From NCBI GenBank assembly GCA_965207125.1, contig OZ242263.1, forward strand, positions 1,612,001 through 1,676,000: a DNA stretch of 64,000 nt, in the 5' to 3' direction. The DNA comes from G965207125 sp965207125 (GTDB lineage Bacteria; Pseudomonadota; Alphaproteobacteria; Puniceispirillales; UBA1172). The notes beneath the pieces were generated by a model. That model was not told the DNA's origin, made no database searches, and saw only the letters and a program-made list of their open reading frames with translations. Shown here one piece after another: positions 8,501 through 17,670 of the stretch. Every line of letters starts with the position of its first letter. Position 1 is the stretch's first letter. The position numbers were made by a program, and so were the translations under genes.

Positions 8501-9013
8501 ATGGTCACCTTTAGCGGTAAAATTAGCCTCATCGTTCTTGCGGTGTTCACCCTTGTGGCGTGCTCGGATGCCATCGATGGCCGCGGAACACCGCCTGATG
8601 AATTTTCGGTGGTGGTTAGACCGCCCCTGACATTACCACCAAATTTCACCTTGCGCCCCGCCGGAGAGGCGTCGCAGCAAAACAGCCAGAATACCGAAGC
8701 GATCGGGCGCGTTGAAACGCTATTTACCCACGGTCAGACAGGCAAAACGGATGGATTCGATGCTATCTTTGGTACGGATGAAGCTATCCCTGATATTCGC
8801 TCTTTGATCGATGAGGAAACCCTCGGAATTCAATTCGAGCGCCGCGTTCCACTCGAGGTGCTATTTGGTGGCACGCCTGAAGTCGGCCCTGATCTCGATG
8901 GTGAGGCCGAAGCTTTACGAATCAGGCATGCAATCAAGGATGGCAAACCTTTGACCGAAACTCCAACTTTGGCAAACGATCCGATTGACCAAAGGTCCTT
9001 ACTGGTCGAGTAA
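8501..9013 (+). CDS. DUF3035-type lipoprotein
   Basis: A 170-residue predicted outer-membrane lipoprotein: short basic N terminus, hydrophobic stretch and lipobox LVAC with Cys21 as the lipidation site. The mature part begins with a PPDEFSVVVRPPLTLPPNF segment characteristic of the alphaproteobacterial DUF3035 family, which lacks an established function. A good Shine-Dalgarno (AAGGA) precedes the ATG at 8501. It sits between lspA and mutL on the same strand, an order seen in related genomes. Confidence 0.85.
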   Translation: MVTFSGKISLIVLAVFTLVACSDAIDGRGTPPDEFSVVVRPPLTLPPNFTLRPAGEASQQNSQNTEAIGRVETLFTHGQTGKTDGFDAIFGTDEAIPDIRSLIDEETLGIQFERRVPLEVLFGGTPEVGPDLDGEAEALRIRHAIKDGKPLTETPTLANDPIDQRSLLVE

Positions 9014-9036
9014 CGCTACGCAAGAGCAATCGAACC

Positions 9037-10899
9037 ATGATCCGACTTCTACCCGAACATATCGTCAATCGCATTGCCGCAGGTGAAGTTATTGAACGTC
9101 CCGCGAGTACGGTCAAGGAGTTGGTCGAGAACGCAATTGATGCAAAAGCCACCAATATCGATATTACCTTAGCTGATGGTGGGCGAAGCTTAATCGCTGT
9201 GGATGATGACGGCGATGGCATGACCGCTGAAGACCTAGCGTTAGCCGTTCAACGCCATGCCACATCAAAACTCGATGATGATAATATCATGATGATCAAT
9301 TATCTTGGCTTTCGTGGTGAGGCTTTGCCTTCGATCGCCTCAGTTAGTCGGATGACCATCACCACATATCATCACGGTGACCCGAATGGCTGGACGTTGC
9401 AGGTCGATAACGGCGTGGTCAGTGAGGTCCAGCCGGCCGCACGAAAAAAAGGAACTCGTGTGCAAATAGAGGATCTTTTTGCCAATATTCCTGCAAGGTT
9501 AAAATTCCTTAAAACCGACCGAACCGAGATTGCCCAATGTCTTGATAGTGTCAGGCGCACCGCTATGGCCTATCCAGGGATTCGTTTCAATGTCAGTGAA
9601 GGTAAAAAAACATTGCTCAATTTGCCTGCAAGGGGCGGGCTTGAACTCGAGGAAAACAAAGGAGATGCTTTGCGTCACAGAATCCGTGATGTCATGGGTG
9701 GTGAGTTCGCCGATGACGCAATTCCTGTTGATGCGGGCCGTGATAACGTGCGGCTGACCGGACTTGCTGGGCTTGCAACCTATCACAAATCCAACACAAC
9801 TGCGATTCATCTCTATGTCAACGGAAGGCCTGTGCGTGATCGTGCTCTGCTTGGCGCGGCGCGTGCGGCTTACGCCGATACCGTCCCTCAAGGACGTCAT
9901 CCGGTGATGGTGCTATTCTTGACTTTGCAGCCCGAGGATGTCGATGTCAATGTCCACCCCGCCAAAGCTGAGGCTCGTTTTCGCGATGGCAACCATGTCA
10001 GGTCACTGCTGGTCGGCACACTTCGCGCGGCGATCGGCAGTGAATTTCGCACGACTGCAACCCTTGCTAAGGGAGTGGTGGCGGGGGCCTTATATCGCGG
10101 CAATCCGGGTGGGAGATATGCCCTAGGCAGCAGAACGCCCACCTCTCAAACCTTCAATAGGCAAACTCCAAATGAGCAATTTCCAGATTGGCAAAAACCT
10201 TTACCTGAACGGGGCGCCGGTCTGCCGCCGCAATCAAGACCGTATGAGTCGGGAGTCAATGAAAAATCCCCGCCACCCCCAGAGGATGAGGCTGGAGAAA
10301 CTGAGATGCTTGCTACCGACTACCCTCTCGGTGCGGCCAAGGCGCAACTTCACAAAACCTATATCATCGCCGAAACCTCTGAAGGTGTGGTGCTCGTCGA
10401 CCAGCACGCAGCGCATGAAAGATTGGTGCTCGAAAAAATGATCGCCGCCCGTGCTGACCAAGGTATAGAGCGGCAATTATTGCTCATCCCTGAAGTGGTT
10501 GAGCCGGGTGGTGCTGAAGTCGCTGTGCTCCTCGATAATATCGAAATGCTCGACAAACTCGGCCTTGCTCTGGAGGCTTTTGGCGATGGCGCGGTGCTGG
10601 TCCGTGAAGTACCCGCTTTACTTGCTAACGCCAATATCAAAGTTCTTGTTACCGACACCGCTGAGGAATTATTGCATTTAGATGCCAGTACAGCTATTGA
10701 AGATCGCCTGAACCATGTTCTTGCCACCATGTCCTGCCATGGTTCAGTGCGCGCTGGACGCCCCCTTAACCCAAGTGAAATGAATGCCTTGCTAAGGCAG
10801 ATGGAAATCACGCCAAGGTCCGGGCAGTGCAATCACGGCAGACCAACTTGGGTTGCTCTTAGCCTTAACGACCTTGAAAAACTATTTGGCCGACGGTGA
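9037..10899 (+). CDS. mutL: DNA mismatch repair protein MutL
   Basis: GHKL ATPase coordinating mismatch repair downstream of MutS, 620 residues. The N-terminal ATPase motifs are GEVIERPASTVKELVENAIDA, DDGDGM and the GFRGEALPSIASV stretch. A disordered linker spans about residues 350-430. The C-terminal domain carries the endonuclease metal motif DQHAx2Ex4E at residues 455-466, and later a QCNHGRPT segment, so this MutL is probably the nicking enzyme, as expected where MutH is absent. The stop codon abuts the convergent rsmD stop with no spacer. Confidence 0.96.
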   Translation: MIRLLPEHIVNRIAAGEVIERPASTVKELVENAIDAKATNIDITLADGGRSLIAVDDDGDGMTAEDLALAVQRHATSKLDDDNIMMINYLGFRGEALPSIASVSRMTITTYHHGDPNGWTLQVDNGVVSEVQPAARKKGTRVQIEDLFANIPARLKFLKTDRTEIAQCLDSVRRTAMAYPGIRFNVSEGKKTLLNLPARGGLELEENKGDALRHRIRDVMGGEFADDAIPVDAGRDNVRLTGLAGLATYHKSNTTAIHLYVNGRPVRDRALLGAARAAYADTVPQGRHPVMVLFLTLQPEDVDVNVHPAKAEARFRDGNHVRSLLVGTLRAAIGSEFRTTATLAKGVVAGALYRGNPGGRYALGSRTPTSQTFNRQTPNEQFPDWQKPLPERGAGLPPQSRPYESGVNEKSPPPPEDEAGETEMLATDYPLGAAKAQLHKTYIIAETSEGVVLVDQHAAHERLVLEKMIAARADQGIERQLLLIPEVVEPGGAEVAVLLDNIEMLDKLGLALEAFGDGAVLVREVPALLANANIKVLVTDTAEELLHLDASTAIEDRLNHVLATMSCHGSVRAGRPLNPSEMNALLRQMEITPRSGQCNHGRPTWVALSLNDLEKLFGRR

Positions 10900-11481
10900 T
10901 TAACCGTCATAGCTGAGTAGCATAAAACCGCTTCGCCCCCAGCGACGTTGATCGAGAATGGAAAAACCATTCCATGCGGCCTCCGTAGCAGGGGGATAGC
11001 GGTAATTATATGAAAGTCCGATAACTGCGCCTTTGGCTATACCGCCCATTGCATGGAGGTTTCCTAGGGCCAGCATGGTGCGATCGGAGGTGGTCTCGTG
11101 ATTACGCCAGGGTGGGTCGAGGAAAACAATTGTGGCCGCAGGAAACGACCAAGCGAATTTCCGCGTGAGATCAAATCCGCGCAGGTGACAAAACTCACTT
11201 GCCTCAAGATGAGTGATATTATGTTTAATCACGGCCATCGCCGATGAGGCATTATCTATCAGAATCACCTGTTTAGCCCCGCGAGACCATGCCTCTAATC
11301 CCATCGCGCCGGTGCCCGCGAAAAGATCGGCGACAACCGCACCGCTTAACGAGATATCAAATCGGCCGCCGTCAAGCAGGTTGAAAATCGCCTGACGCGC
11401 TCGATCACTTGTTGGACGAGTTTTGTCGCCTCTTGGGGCGATGATTGTCGCCCCGCGCTTTTTGCCGCTGATGATGCGCAT
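10900..11481 (-). CDS. rsmD: 16S rRNA (guanine966-N2)-methyltransferase RsmD
   Basis: SAM-dependent methyltransferase modifying G966 of 16S rRNA. It starts with MRIISGKKRGATI, the typical RsmD opening, then has SAM motif I as DLFAGTGAMGLEAWSRGA (about residues 52-69) and the catalytic DPPW tetrad near residue 121. 193 residues, full length. Its first 77 bases overlap the 3' end of rluB in another frame, so it is tightly coupled to rluB. Confidence 0.94.
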   Translation of the reverse strand: MRIISGKKRGATIIAPRGDKTRPTSDRARQAIFNLLDGGRFDISLSGAVVADLFAGTGAMGLEAWSRGAKQVILIDNASSAMAVIKHNITHLEASEFCHLRGFDLTRKFAWSFPAATIVFLDPPWRNHETTSDRTMLALGNLHAMGGIAKGAVIGLSYNYRYPPATEAAWNGFSILDQRRWGRSGFMLLSYDG

Positions 11482-12289
11482 GGCCTTTTTTTTCCTCTGT
11501 TAATTTCTTAAGCCCAAGAGAGACGAGTAAAGCCTCGGGTCGAACTTCTTCAATCTGTCCGACTTTAAGGTCGTCTAACGTGAAGGCGCCGAAGGATATT
11601 CTGATCAACCTGTTCACCGGATAGCCCAGATGTTCCATCACATGACGGATTTCACGGTTTTTGCCTTCGATAAGCTCAATCGTCAGCCAAGCATTGTCGC
11701 CTTGCATACGATCAAGCTGTGCTTTTATTGGGCGATAAACAATTCTGTCAATCGTGATCCCTTCGGCTAAGGCCGACAGCGCGGAGGTGTCTACCTTACC
11801 ATACACACGCGCTCTATACTGTCGCCGCAATCCTGTTGCGGGTAATTCAAAGTGCCGCGCCAAAGCTCCACTATCGGTTAGTAAGAGCAAGCCTTCGGAA
11901 TTAAGGTCAAGCCTGCCCACGCTGATCACGCGAGGCATCTTGCGTCCGTGTGATTTGCTTATTTCTTCGAATACGGTGCGCCGCTCTTGTTCATCGCGAT
12001 GGCTCACCACCAAGCCGCGCGGCTTATAGTATCGCCATAGGCGTGGACGTCCTCGCGGTGGCAAGGCTTTACCGTCAACAGTGACCCGATTGTCCGCTGT
12101 GACATTGATCGCCGGAGTCGCGATCACCTCACCATCTACCTTAACCCGTCCAGCCACGATCCATTTTTCAGCGTCGCGGCGCGAGCAAAGACCCGCTGAT
12201 GCCAATCGCTTGGCAAGGCGTTCGGGGCGATTGTCTCCTGACTCCAGAAGGGACGCCAAATCATCACGTGAGGTCATGGGTTTGACCAT
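11405..12289 (-). CDS. rluB: 23S rRNA pseudouridine synthase (RluB family)
   Basis: RsuA/RluB-family pseudouridine synthase. An N-terminal S4 RNA-binding domain is seen as ERLAKRLASAGLCSRRDAE, and the catalytic aspartate lies in GRLDLNSEGLLLLTDSG. 294 residues. The C-terminal 35 residues are a Lys/Arg/His-rich unstructured tail, and its coding sequence overlaps the rsmD start by 77 bases. RluB rather than RsuA or RluE is preferred from the tail and from the common rluB-rsmD pairing, but the exact target uridine is inferred. Confidence 0.88.
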   Translation of the reverse strand: MVKPMTSRDDLASLLESGDNRPERLAKRLASAGLCSRRDAEKWIVAGRVKVDGEVIATPAINVTADNRVTVDGKALPPRGRPRLWRYYKPRGLVVSHRDEQERRTVFEEISKSHGRKMPRVISVGRLDLNSEGLLLLTDSGALARHFELPATGLRRQYRARVYGKVDTSALSALAEGITIDRIVYRPIKAQLDRMQGDNAWLTIELIEGKNREIRHVMEHLGYPVNRLIRISFGAFTLDDLKVGQIEEVRPEALLVSLGLKKLTEEKKGHAHHQRQKARGDNHRPKRRQNSSNK

Positions 12290-12323
12290 AGCCTAATCAC
12301 CCCAAATATGCGATGATCTTAAA

Positions 12324-12791
12324 ATGACGACGCACAAAAAACCGTATCGGGAATTTATGCATCTCGCCATTGCTGAAGCTGAACGGGCTGCCGATATGGG
12401 CGAAGTGCCAGTTGGCGCCGCAATTATTGCACCCGATGGTGCGCTGCTCGCTACTGCCGGAAATCGGGTTGAGTGCGATTCTGACCCTACCGCACATGCC
12501 GAGATGATCGCCATCAGGTTAGCGTGTGAAAACCTGAATGCCAAATATCTCGAAGGATGTGCGATCTGGGTTACTCTTGAACCATGCGCTATGTGTGCTG
12601 CGGCCATCAGCCATGCGCGGATCAAAAAACTTTATTTCGGTGCGGTCGATGAAAAATCAGGAGCTGTGCTGAACGGTGCTGCGATATTCAACCATCCGCA
12701 ATGCCATCATAAACCTGAAATTTATGACGGAATAGAAGCGCAGCAATGTCAGCAAATGCTAAGGCAATTTTTTGCCGTGAGGAGGCAATAG
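12324..12791 (+). CDS. tadA: tRNA adenosine(34) deaminase TadA
   Basis: Zinc-dependent deaminase converting A34 to inosine in tRNA-Arg(ACG). The zinc/catalytic triad is seen as HAEMIAI (His and the proton-shuttling Glu) and PCAMCAAAI (two Cys ligands). 155 residues with the MHLAIAEAERAA lead-in typical of TadA. It diverges from rluB, with about 34 bases between the start codons. It converges on purD, with 4 bases between the stops. Confidence 0.95.
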   Translation: MTTHKKPYREFMHLAIAEAERAADMGEVPVGAAIIAPDGALLATAGNRVECDSDPTAHAEMIAIRLACENLNAKYLEGCAIWVTLEPCAMCAAAISHARIKKLYFGAVDEKSGAVLNGAAIFNHPQCHHKPEIYDGIEAQQCQQMLRQFFAVRRQ

Positions 12792-12795
12792 CCTG

Positions 12796-14037
12796 TCACA
12801 ACCCAATATCCTGTCTGTAATAACACCCTGGCCACCGCAAATTGCTCGCGTGATTATATGCCTTCAGCCTCGCTTCTTGCCGGGTTGCGCCTAGTCCGGT
12901 GACCGCTAAAACCCTGCCGCCATTGGCGGTTGTTTGTCCATCGGTTATTTTTGTGCCCGCGTGAAAGACCAGCGCCTCGCTTTTATCTTTAAGACCATCA
13001 ATCACCGCTCCTTGCACATATTCGCCCGGGTATCCTTCATTGACCATTACTACCGTAACGGCGATATTTTCAGCTAGCCCGACTTGAGGAATTTTCTCAC
13101 CGCGCGCGGCCGCGTCCATCGCTGAAACAAGGTCAGAATCAAGACGCGGTAAAATTGCTTCAGCTTCAGGGTCGCCAAAACGGCAATTAAACTCGATGAT
13201 TTTGATCTCATCACCTTCAATCATCAGTCCAGCATAGAGAAAACCAACATAGGGAGTATCCTCATCAGCCATCCCGTTGATCACTGGCAAAATCACTGTG
13301 TTCCACGCCTTTTCTGTCAGTTTTTGGCTGAGGGCGGGGGCTGGCGATATCGCTCCCATGCCGCCTGTATTCGCACCAAGGTCACCATCGCGCGCGCGCT
13401 TGTAATCCTGCGCCGTACCAATCAATACCGCGTCTCTGCCGCCGATGAGTGCAAAAAGCGAAGCTTCAACGCCAGTCAAACGTTCCTCGACCAGAATCCT
13501 TGCTCCGGCCATGCCAAAACGATGTTCATCGAGCATATTTTGTACGGCTTTGATAGATTGGGTCTGGCTGTCCGCGACAATCACCCCTTTGCCTGCCGCT
13601 AAACCATCGGCTTTGATTACATGCGACTGTCGCCCCGTGTTTTTTATATAAGCAGTTGCTGCTGCACTGTCGCTGAATTGTCGCCATTCAGGTTGTGGTA
13701 GAGAGTGGCGGGTGCAGAAATCGCGCGCAAACGCTTTTGAACCCTCAAGTTGCGCTGCCGCTTTGCTCGGCCCAAACACCGCGATTCCCGCTTGGTGGCA
13801 ATCATCGGCAAGGCCTTCAATCAAAGGGGTTTCGGGGCCGATCACCACCAGATCAATTCTCTCAGCTAAGGCCAGTGCGATGATTGCTGGGTTATCAGTG
13901 CAAGAGACGCATTCAGCCAGCTCCGCTATGCCACAATTCCCCGGTGTCACGATCAGGCGTGAGACTTTGTTAGATTTAACTATCGCGGCGGCCAGTGCGT
14001 GTTCACGCCCCCCGCCGCCGACAAGTAATATATTCAT
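12796..14037 (-). CDS. purD: Phosphoribosylamine-glycine ligase
   Basis: ATP-grasp enzyme of purine synthesis, making glycinamide ribonucleotide. It opens with MNILLVGGGGREHALA and continues with GPETPLIEGLADDC, the ATP-grasp core KADGLAAGKGVIVAD, and the GARS signature RFGDPEAEAILPRL. About 413 residues from the ATG at 14037; a TTG immediately upstream is less likely. It diverges from xseA over 50 bases, the usual purD/xseA arrangement in alphaproteobacteria. Confidence 0.96.
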   Translation of the reverse strand: MNILLVGGGGREHALAAAIVKSNKVSRLIVTPGNCGIAELAECVSCTDNPAIIALALAERIDLVVIGPETPLIEGLADDCHQAGIAVFGPSKAAAQLEGSKAFARDFCTRHSLPQPEWRQFSDSAAATAYIKNTGRQSHVIKADGLAAGKGVIVADSQTQSIKAVQNMLDEHRFGMAGARILVEERLTGVEASLFALIGGRDAVLIGTAQDYKRARDGDLGANTGGMGAISPAPALSQKLTEKAWNTVILPVINGMADEDTPYVGFLYAGLMIEGDEIKIIEFNCRFGDPEAEAILPRLDSDLVSAMDAAARGEKIPQVGLAENIAVTVVMVNEGYPGEYVQGAVIDGLKDKSEALVFHAGTKITDGQTTANGGRVLAVTGLGATRQEARLKAYNHASNLRWPGCYYRQDIGL

Positions 14038-14087
14038 CAATACTTCCCGGAGTTTGTCGATAGTGGCATATTATGGCATAAGACGGT

Positions 14088-15730
14088 ATGATGCAAAATG
14101 ACCTGAATACAACTGATTTTAGCAATCAGCCAACCTATACGCTGAGCGAATTATCGGACGATATCAAAAAAGCTTTCAGAGAAAGATTCGATATTGTCCG
14201 TGTTCAAGCTGAAATCTCGGCAATTCGGCGATGGTCATCAGGGCATACCTATTTCAAACTTGTCGATGACGATAACGTCCTTGAAGTTGTCTGTTGGAAA
14301 GGCACCCCCGCATCACACGCCCTAGCGGCTATTGAAGATGGGGCGGAAGTCATCGCCACTGGTGATCTCACCACTTATGGCAAGCAATCACGATACCAGC
14401 TGATATTGAAAGATATCGAGATTGCTGGGCAGGGGGTGTTATTAAGACAGCTCGAGGAAAGACGATTGAGGCTTACAGCCGAAGGGCTGTTCGATGCTGA
14501 CCGCAAAAAACCTTTGCCTTTTTTGCCTCGAATTATCGGTGTGGTTACTAGCCCGGAAGGCGCGGTCATCAGAGATATTCTGCATCGCCTACGTGAACGT
14601 TTTCCTCTTCATGTTCTAGTCTGGCCGACGCTGGTGCAGGGCGTGGGTGCTCCGGAACAAATCGTTGCCGCGATTGAGGGATTTGACGGGCTAACGCCTC
14701 ATGGCAAAACCCCGCGTCCCGATTTAGTGCCCGATCTTCTGATTATTGCGCGGGGCGGCGGTAGCATAGAAGACCTGATGGCGTTTAACGATGAAGGAGT
14801 AGTTCGTGCGGTCGCGAATTGTTCTATTCCAGTCATCTCGGCGGTTGGGCATGAAACAGATACTACTTTATGCGATTATGTCTCCGATCTTCGGGCACCC
14901 ACACCCACCGCTGCTGCTGAAATCGCGACTCCGGTTCTTGCTGAATTGCGTCAAAGGCTTGACGAAATTGGGCTCAGGCTTGACCGAAAGATTTTTTCTG
15001 CTCTTGATGTAAGAAGCCGTGAGCTGCAGCAGATGACGCGCGCTTTGACTCATCCTGATACCGAAATTAGGCTTCGGGAACAACGGCTTGATATAGCTGA
15101 TGCAGGCCTTGTCGCCGCGATGGATAATCACCTTAATCAATGGGAGCGTAACCTTGGCGTGACTAGCCAAAAACTGCCAACACCGACTGCCCAGCTGTCA
15201 ATGGTCACCGGAAGGTTTGATCATTCCATCTATCGATTCGAGATAGAGCATGGATGCTCTAATTAGGCTTCGGGAACAACAGCTTGATAGAGCTGATGTA
15301 GGCCTTGTCGCCGCGATGGATAATCACCTTAATCAATGGGAGCGTAACCTTGGCGTGACTAGCCAAAAACTGCCAACACCGACTGCCCAGCTGTCAATGG
15401 GACACCGAAAGGCTTGATCATTTCATCCATCGATTCGAGATAAGCATGGATGCTCGACTGACTCATCGCGCTAATTATCTGGCGCAGCTCACTCGATTAC
15501 TTGAAGCTTCGTCTTATCAGGTAGCGCTTGAACGGGGATTTGCTATTGTTAGCGATGTGCGTGATGGTGCGGTGATCAAATCTGCCGCGGCCACTCATGA
15601 CGGACAGGAAATCACTCTTCAATTTGCTGATGGCAAAACCCCGGCGATCATCACCAACAAGACTACCTCATTAGGCAAAGCCGCTCCGAAAAAACTGCAA
15701 GATAACTCTGAGCAGGATGATTTATTCTGA
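14088..15730 (+). pseudogene. xseA: Exodeoxyribonuclease VII large subunit, disrupted by two +1 shifts
   Basis: XseA degrades single-stranded DNA with XseB. Residues 1-390 read normally: the OB-fold start (YTLSELSDDIKKAFRERF), the catalytic core with GVVTSPEGAVIRDI and RGGGSIEDLMAFNDE, then the coiled-coil region. The frame then stops at 15266, and the conserved C terminus (SYQVALERGFAIV) resumes in another frame, ending at 15730. Two single-base insertions, one near 15246 and one in the GGG run at 15399-15401, restore a continuous 546-residue protein when removed. They flank a 196-bp tandem duplication of coiled-coil sequence. The cause is either sequence error at a collapsed repeat or true recent inactivation. 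Confidence 0.8.
15066..15457 (+). repeat. 196-bp tandem duplication inside xseA
   Basis: Unit 1 is 15066-15261 and unit 2 is 15262-15457. A central stretch of about 100 bases, starting near GGCCTTGTCGCCGCGATGG, is identical, while both edges carry scattered substitutions. Corrected for one inserted base in each copy, the unit is 195 bp, exactly 65 codons of the XseA coiled coil. Confidence 0.92.
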
Positions 15731-16655
15731 ATGTTCGAGCGATTCTTCGCCATTGATCTCGGGGCTATCAGTTTCAGGCCAACGCCGATGAATCCACAGC
15801 CATAACTCGGGGTCAGCCCTGATCCAACCCTCGATCATCTCATTGATGGCCTCGGCTATCGCCAACTGTCTTTCGGTACTGTTTCTGGCAAGATCAGGTC
15901 TGATCGTAGCGACGTCTATTTTGGTGAACGCGATTTTGAAACGACAGCCACTAATGCGTCTATTGTGAGATGCGATAATCGGTATGTCATGACGCTGGGC
16001 GACTTTGATATAGGATACTGGCGTCATCGCTAGCCGGCCAAAAAACTTAACCGCCATTCCCTCATTCAATTTCTGATCAACAAGCATGCCCAGAAAATAT
16101 TTTCGCCGCGGTGTTTGGATGATCGCTTGGGCCGCTTCGAAGCCTTTTGCCACTATCTTGCCAAAGAGCTTGCGTCTTGAATTCAGCAGAAGATTCAGAA
16201 AAGGATTATTGAAAGGGGCGAAAAACCCCCACAAAACGTTCTTTTTCACAAATTGCTGAACAGGAATTAATCTCCCAATTGCTGAAATGAGCTGAAATTA
16301 AAAATCCCCCGGTCTCTTGCGTCTCGGCAAGGTCCTCGATGCCCTCGAAGGTGACCCGGTCGGAATTGGCCAGCGTGGCTGTGTGCGGATATTCACCAAT
16401 CGTTCGACCCAGATTCCACCACATCCCTTTGAGAATTCGCGATCTTGCTGCGTCATCCAATTCAGGCATCGCCAGAACTATATTATGTGTGGCGCGCTTG
16501 TGCCAGAATGTCCAAGGGCCAATCAATGATACCATCCACCCCATCACCCAACTCGCCGCTGCGACCGGCAGAATTCTCATGCAACCATAAACAACATAAA
16601 CCAGCCCCGCGACCATGAATTGGCTCAACAATTTTAATACCTTGTTTAGCGTCAT
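15722..16655 (-). pseudogene. lpxL: Lipid A lauroyl-type acyltransferase (LpxL/HtrB), one +1 shift
   Basis: Late acyltransferase adding a secondary acyl chain to Kdo-lipid IVA at the inner membrane. The first frame (16655 to 16206) has the N-terminal membrane anchor and the catalytic H-x4-D/E-type segment, seen as ISAHFSNWEINS. The second frame, continuing to 15722, carries the remaining domain through WLWIHRRWPE. The frames join at the CCCCTTT run (plus-strand 16213-16219), where removing one base gives the family motif VFRPFNNPFLN and a normal 310-residue protein. It overlaps lpxK by 4 bases (ATGA). The symbol is by family; LpxL versus LpxM cannot be decided. Confidence 0.8.
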
Positions 16656-17668
16656 GAATTTTTTCCAAGAGATGAAGATGGGTTTATATCCGCGATTAAA
16701 CTGTCGAAAAGCCCGTCCTCAAAAGTAAAACTTTCCGTTAGAACTCTTATGTCACCGTGCGGCAAATGTGCAAGACGTATATCATCCTTGGCGGTGGTTA
16801 CCAATAGAGCATCATTGGCTGCGGCCCGCGCTTTGAGCATTTCAATCTCAGATTCCGAATACATATGATGGTCGGGAAAGGTGAAACTTTCGATGAGTCG
16901 CCCGCCCGCGGCAGTAATATCAGCAGAAAATTTTTCAGGATAACCGATTCCAGCGAACGCTATCACCGCCTTATTTTTCACGAGTTTTTTCGAGGAGTCA
17001 TCAAACTCACGTCGTGCAGAAAAAATCATAATTGAAGGATTAGCGGATTTGATCATCGCGCTGACACTTGTCTGGTCATCACCGACTATGAGCGCGATTG
17101 TTGCGCGCCGCGTCCCCCTCGCCAAGGTTTCGCGCAAAGGTCCTGACGGAATCACCTTGCCATTGCCAACCCCAACTGCGCCATTGAATACAAGAATAGA
17201 CCGGTCAGGACGCAAGGACGGATTCTGAAAACCGTCATCCATAATAATCAGGTCGCCTAAATTGCGTTGAGCGATCATCCGTGCACCGTCATCGCGCCGT
17301 CTCGCCACTACCACCTGATTATGGCGGCAAAGCAGCAACGCTTCATCACCAACCTCGGATACATTCTCCTCTCCGCTTACCAGATGTGGGGTTTTGATTT
17401 TGCCGCCATAGCCTCGCGTTAAAATCACTGGTCTTAAGTTATACCTGCGTGCGGCTGCGGCCACCGCCTGTGCAAGAGGCGTCTTGCCTGTGCCGCCCAC
17501 GGTCAGGTTGCCGATACAGATAATCGGTATCGGAAGAGAAATAGGATATGCGAGATGACGCAGTGAAAAACCCGCACCGCGCCATAGCCAGCTGAGTGGG
17601 GTTAAAGCAAATGCTGCTAAATCACCGCCGGGTGATCGCTGATACCAAAAATTGGGCGTGTGCAGCAT
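16652..17668 (-). CDS. lpxK: Tetraacyldisaccharide 4'-kinase LpxK
   Basis: Membrane-associated kinase phosphorylating the 4' position to form lipid IVA. It is 338 residues: an N-terminal membrane-proximal helix (FALTPLSWLWRGAG), then the P-loop segment NLTVGGTGKTPLAQAV (about residues 53-68), the ILTRGYGGK stretch, and the IIMDDGFQN motif near residue 140. Intact, unlike its neighbours. It lies between waaA (2-base gap) and lpxL (4-base overlap), so waaA-lpxK-lpxL form one transcript for finishing Kdo-lipid A. Confidence 0.95.
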   Translation of the reverse strand: MLHTPNFWYQRSPGGDLAAFALTPLSWLWRGAGFSLRHLAYPISLPIPIICIGNLTVGGTGKTPLAQAVAAAARRYNLRPVILTRGYGGKIKTPHLVSGEENVSEVGDEALLLCRHNQVVVARRRDDGARMIAQRNLGDLIIMDDGFQNPSLRPDRSILVFNGAVGVGNGKVIPSGPLRETLARGTRRATIALIVGDDQTSVSAMIKSANPSIMIFSARREFDDSSKKLVKNKAVIAFAGIGYPEKFSADITAAGGRLIESFTFPDHHMYSESEIEMLKARAAANDALLVTTAKDDIRLAHLPHGDIRVLTESFTFEDGLFDSLIADINPSSSLGKNS

Positions 17669-17670
17669 AT

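Noticed and set aside
15066..15457. CRISPR-like or mobile-element explanation for the xseA repeat
   Set aside because: Only two direct copies without spacers, in coding phase, with no terminal inverted repeats or transposase.
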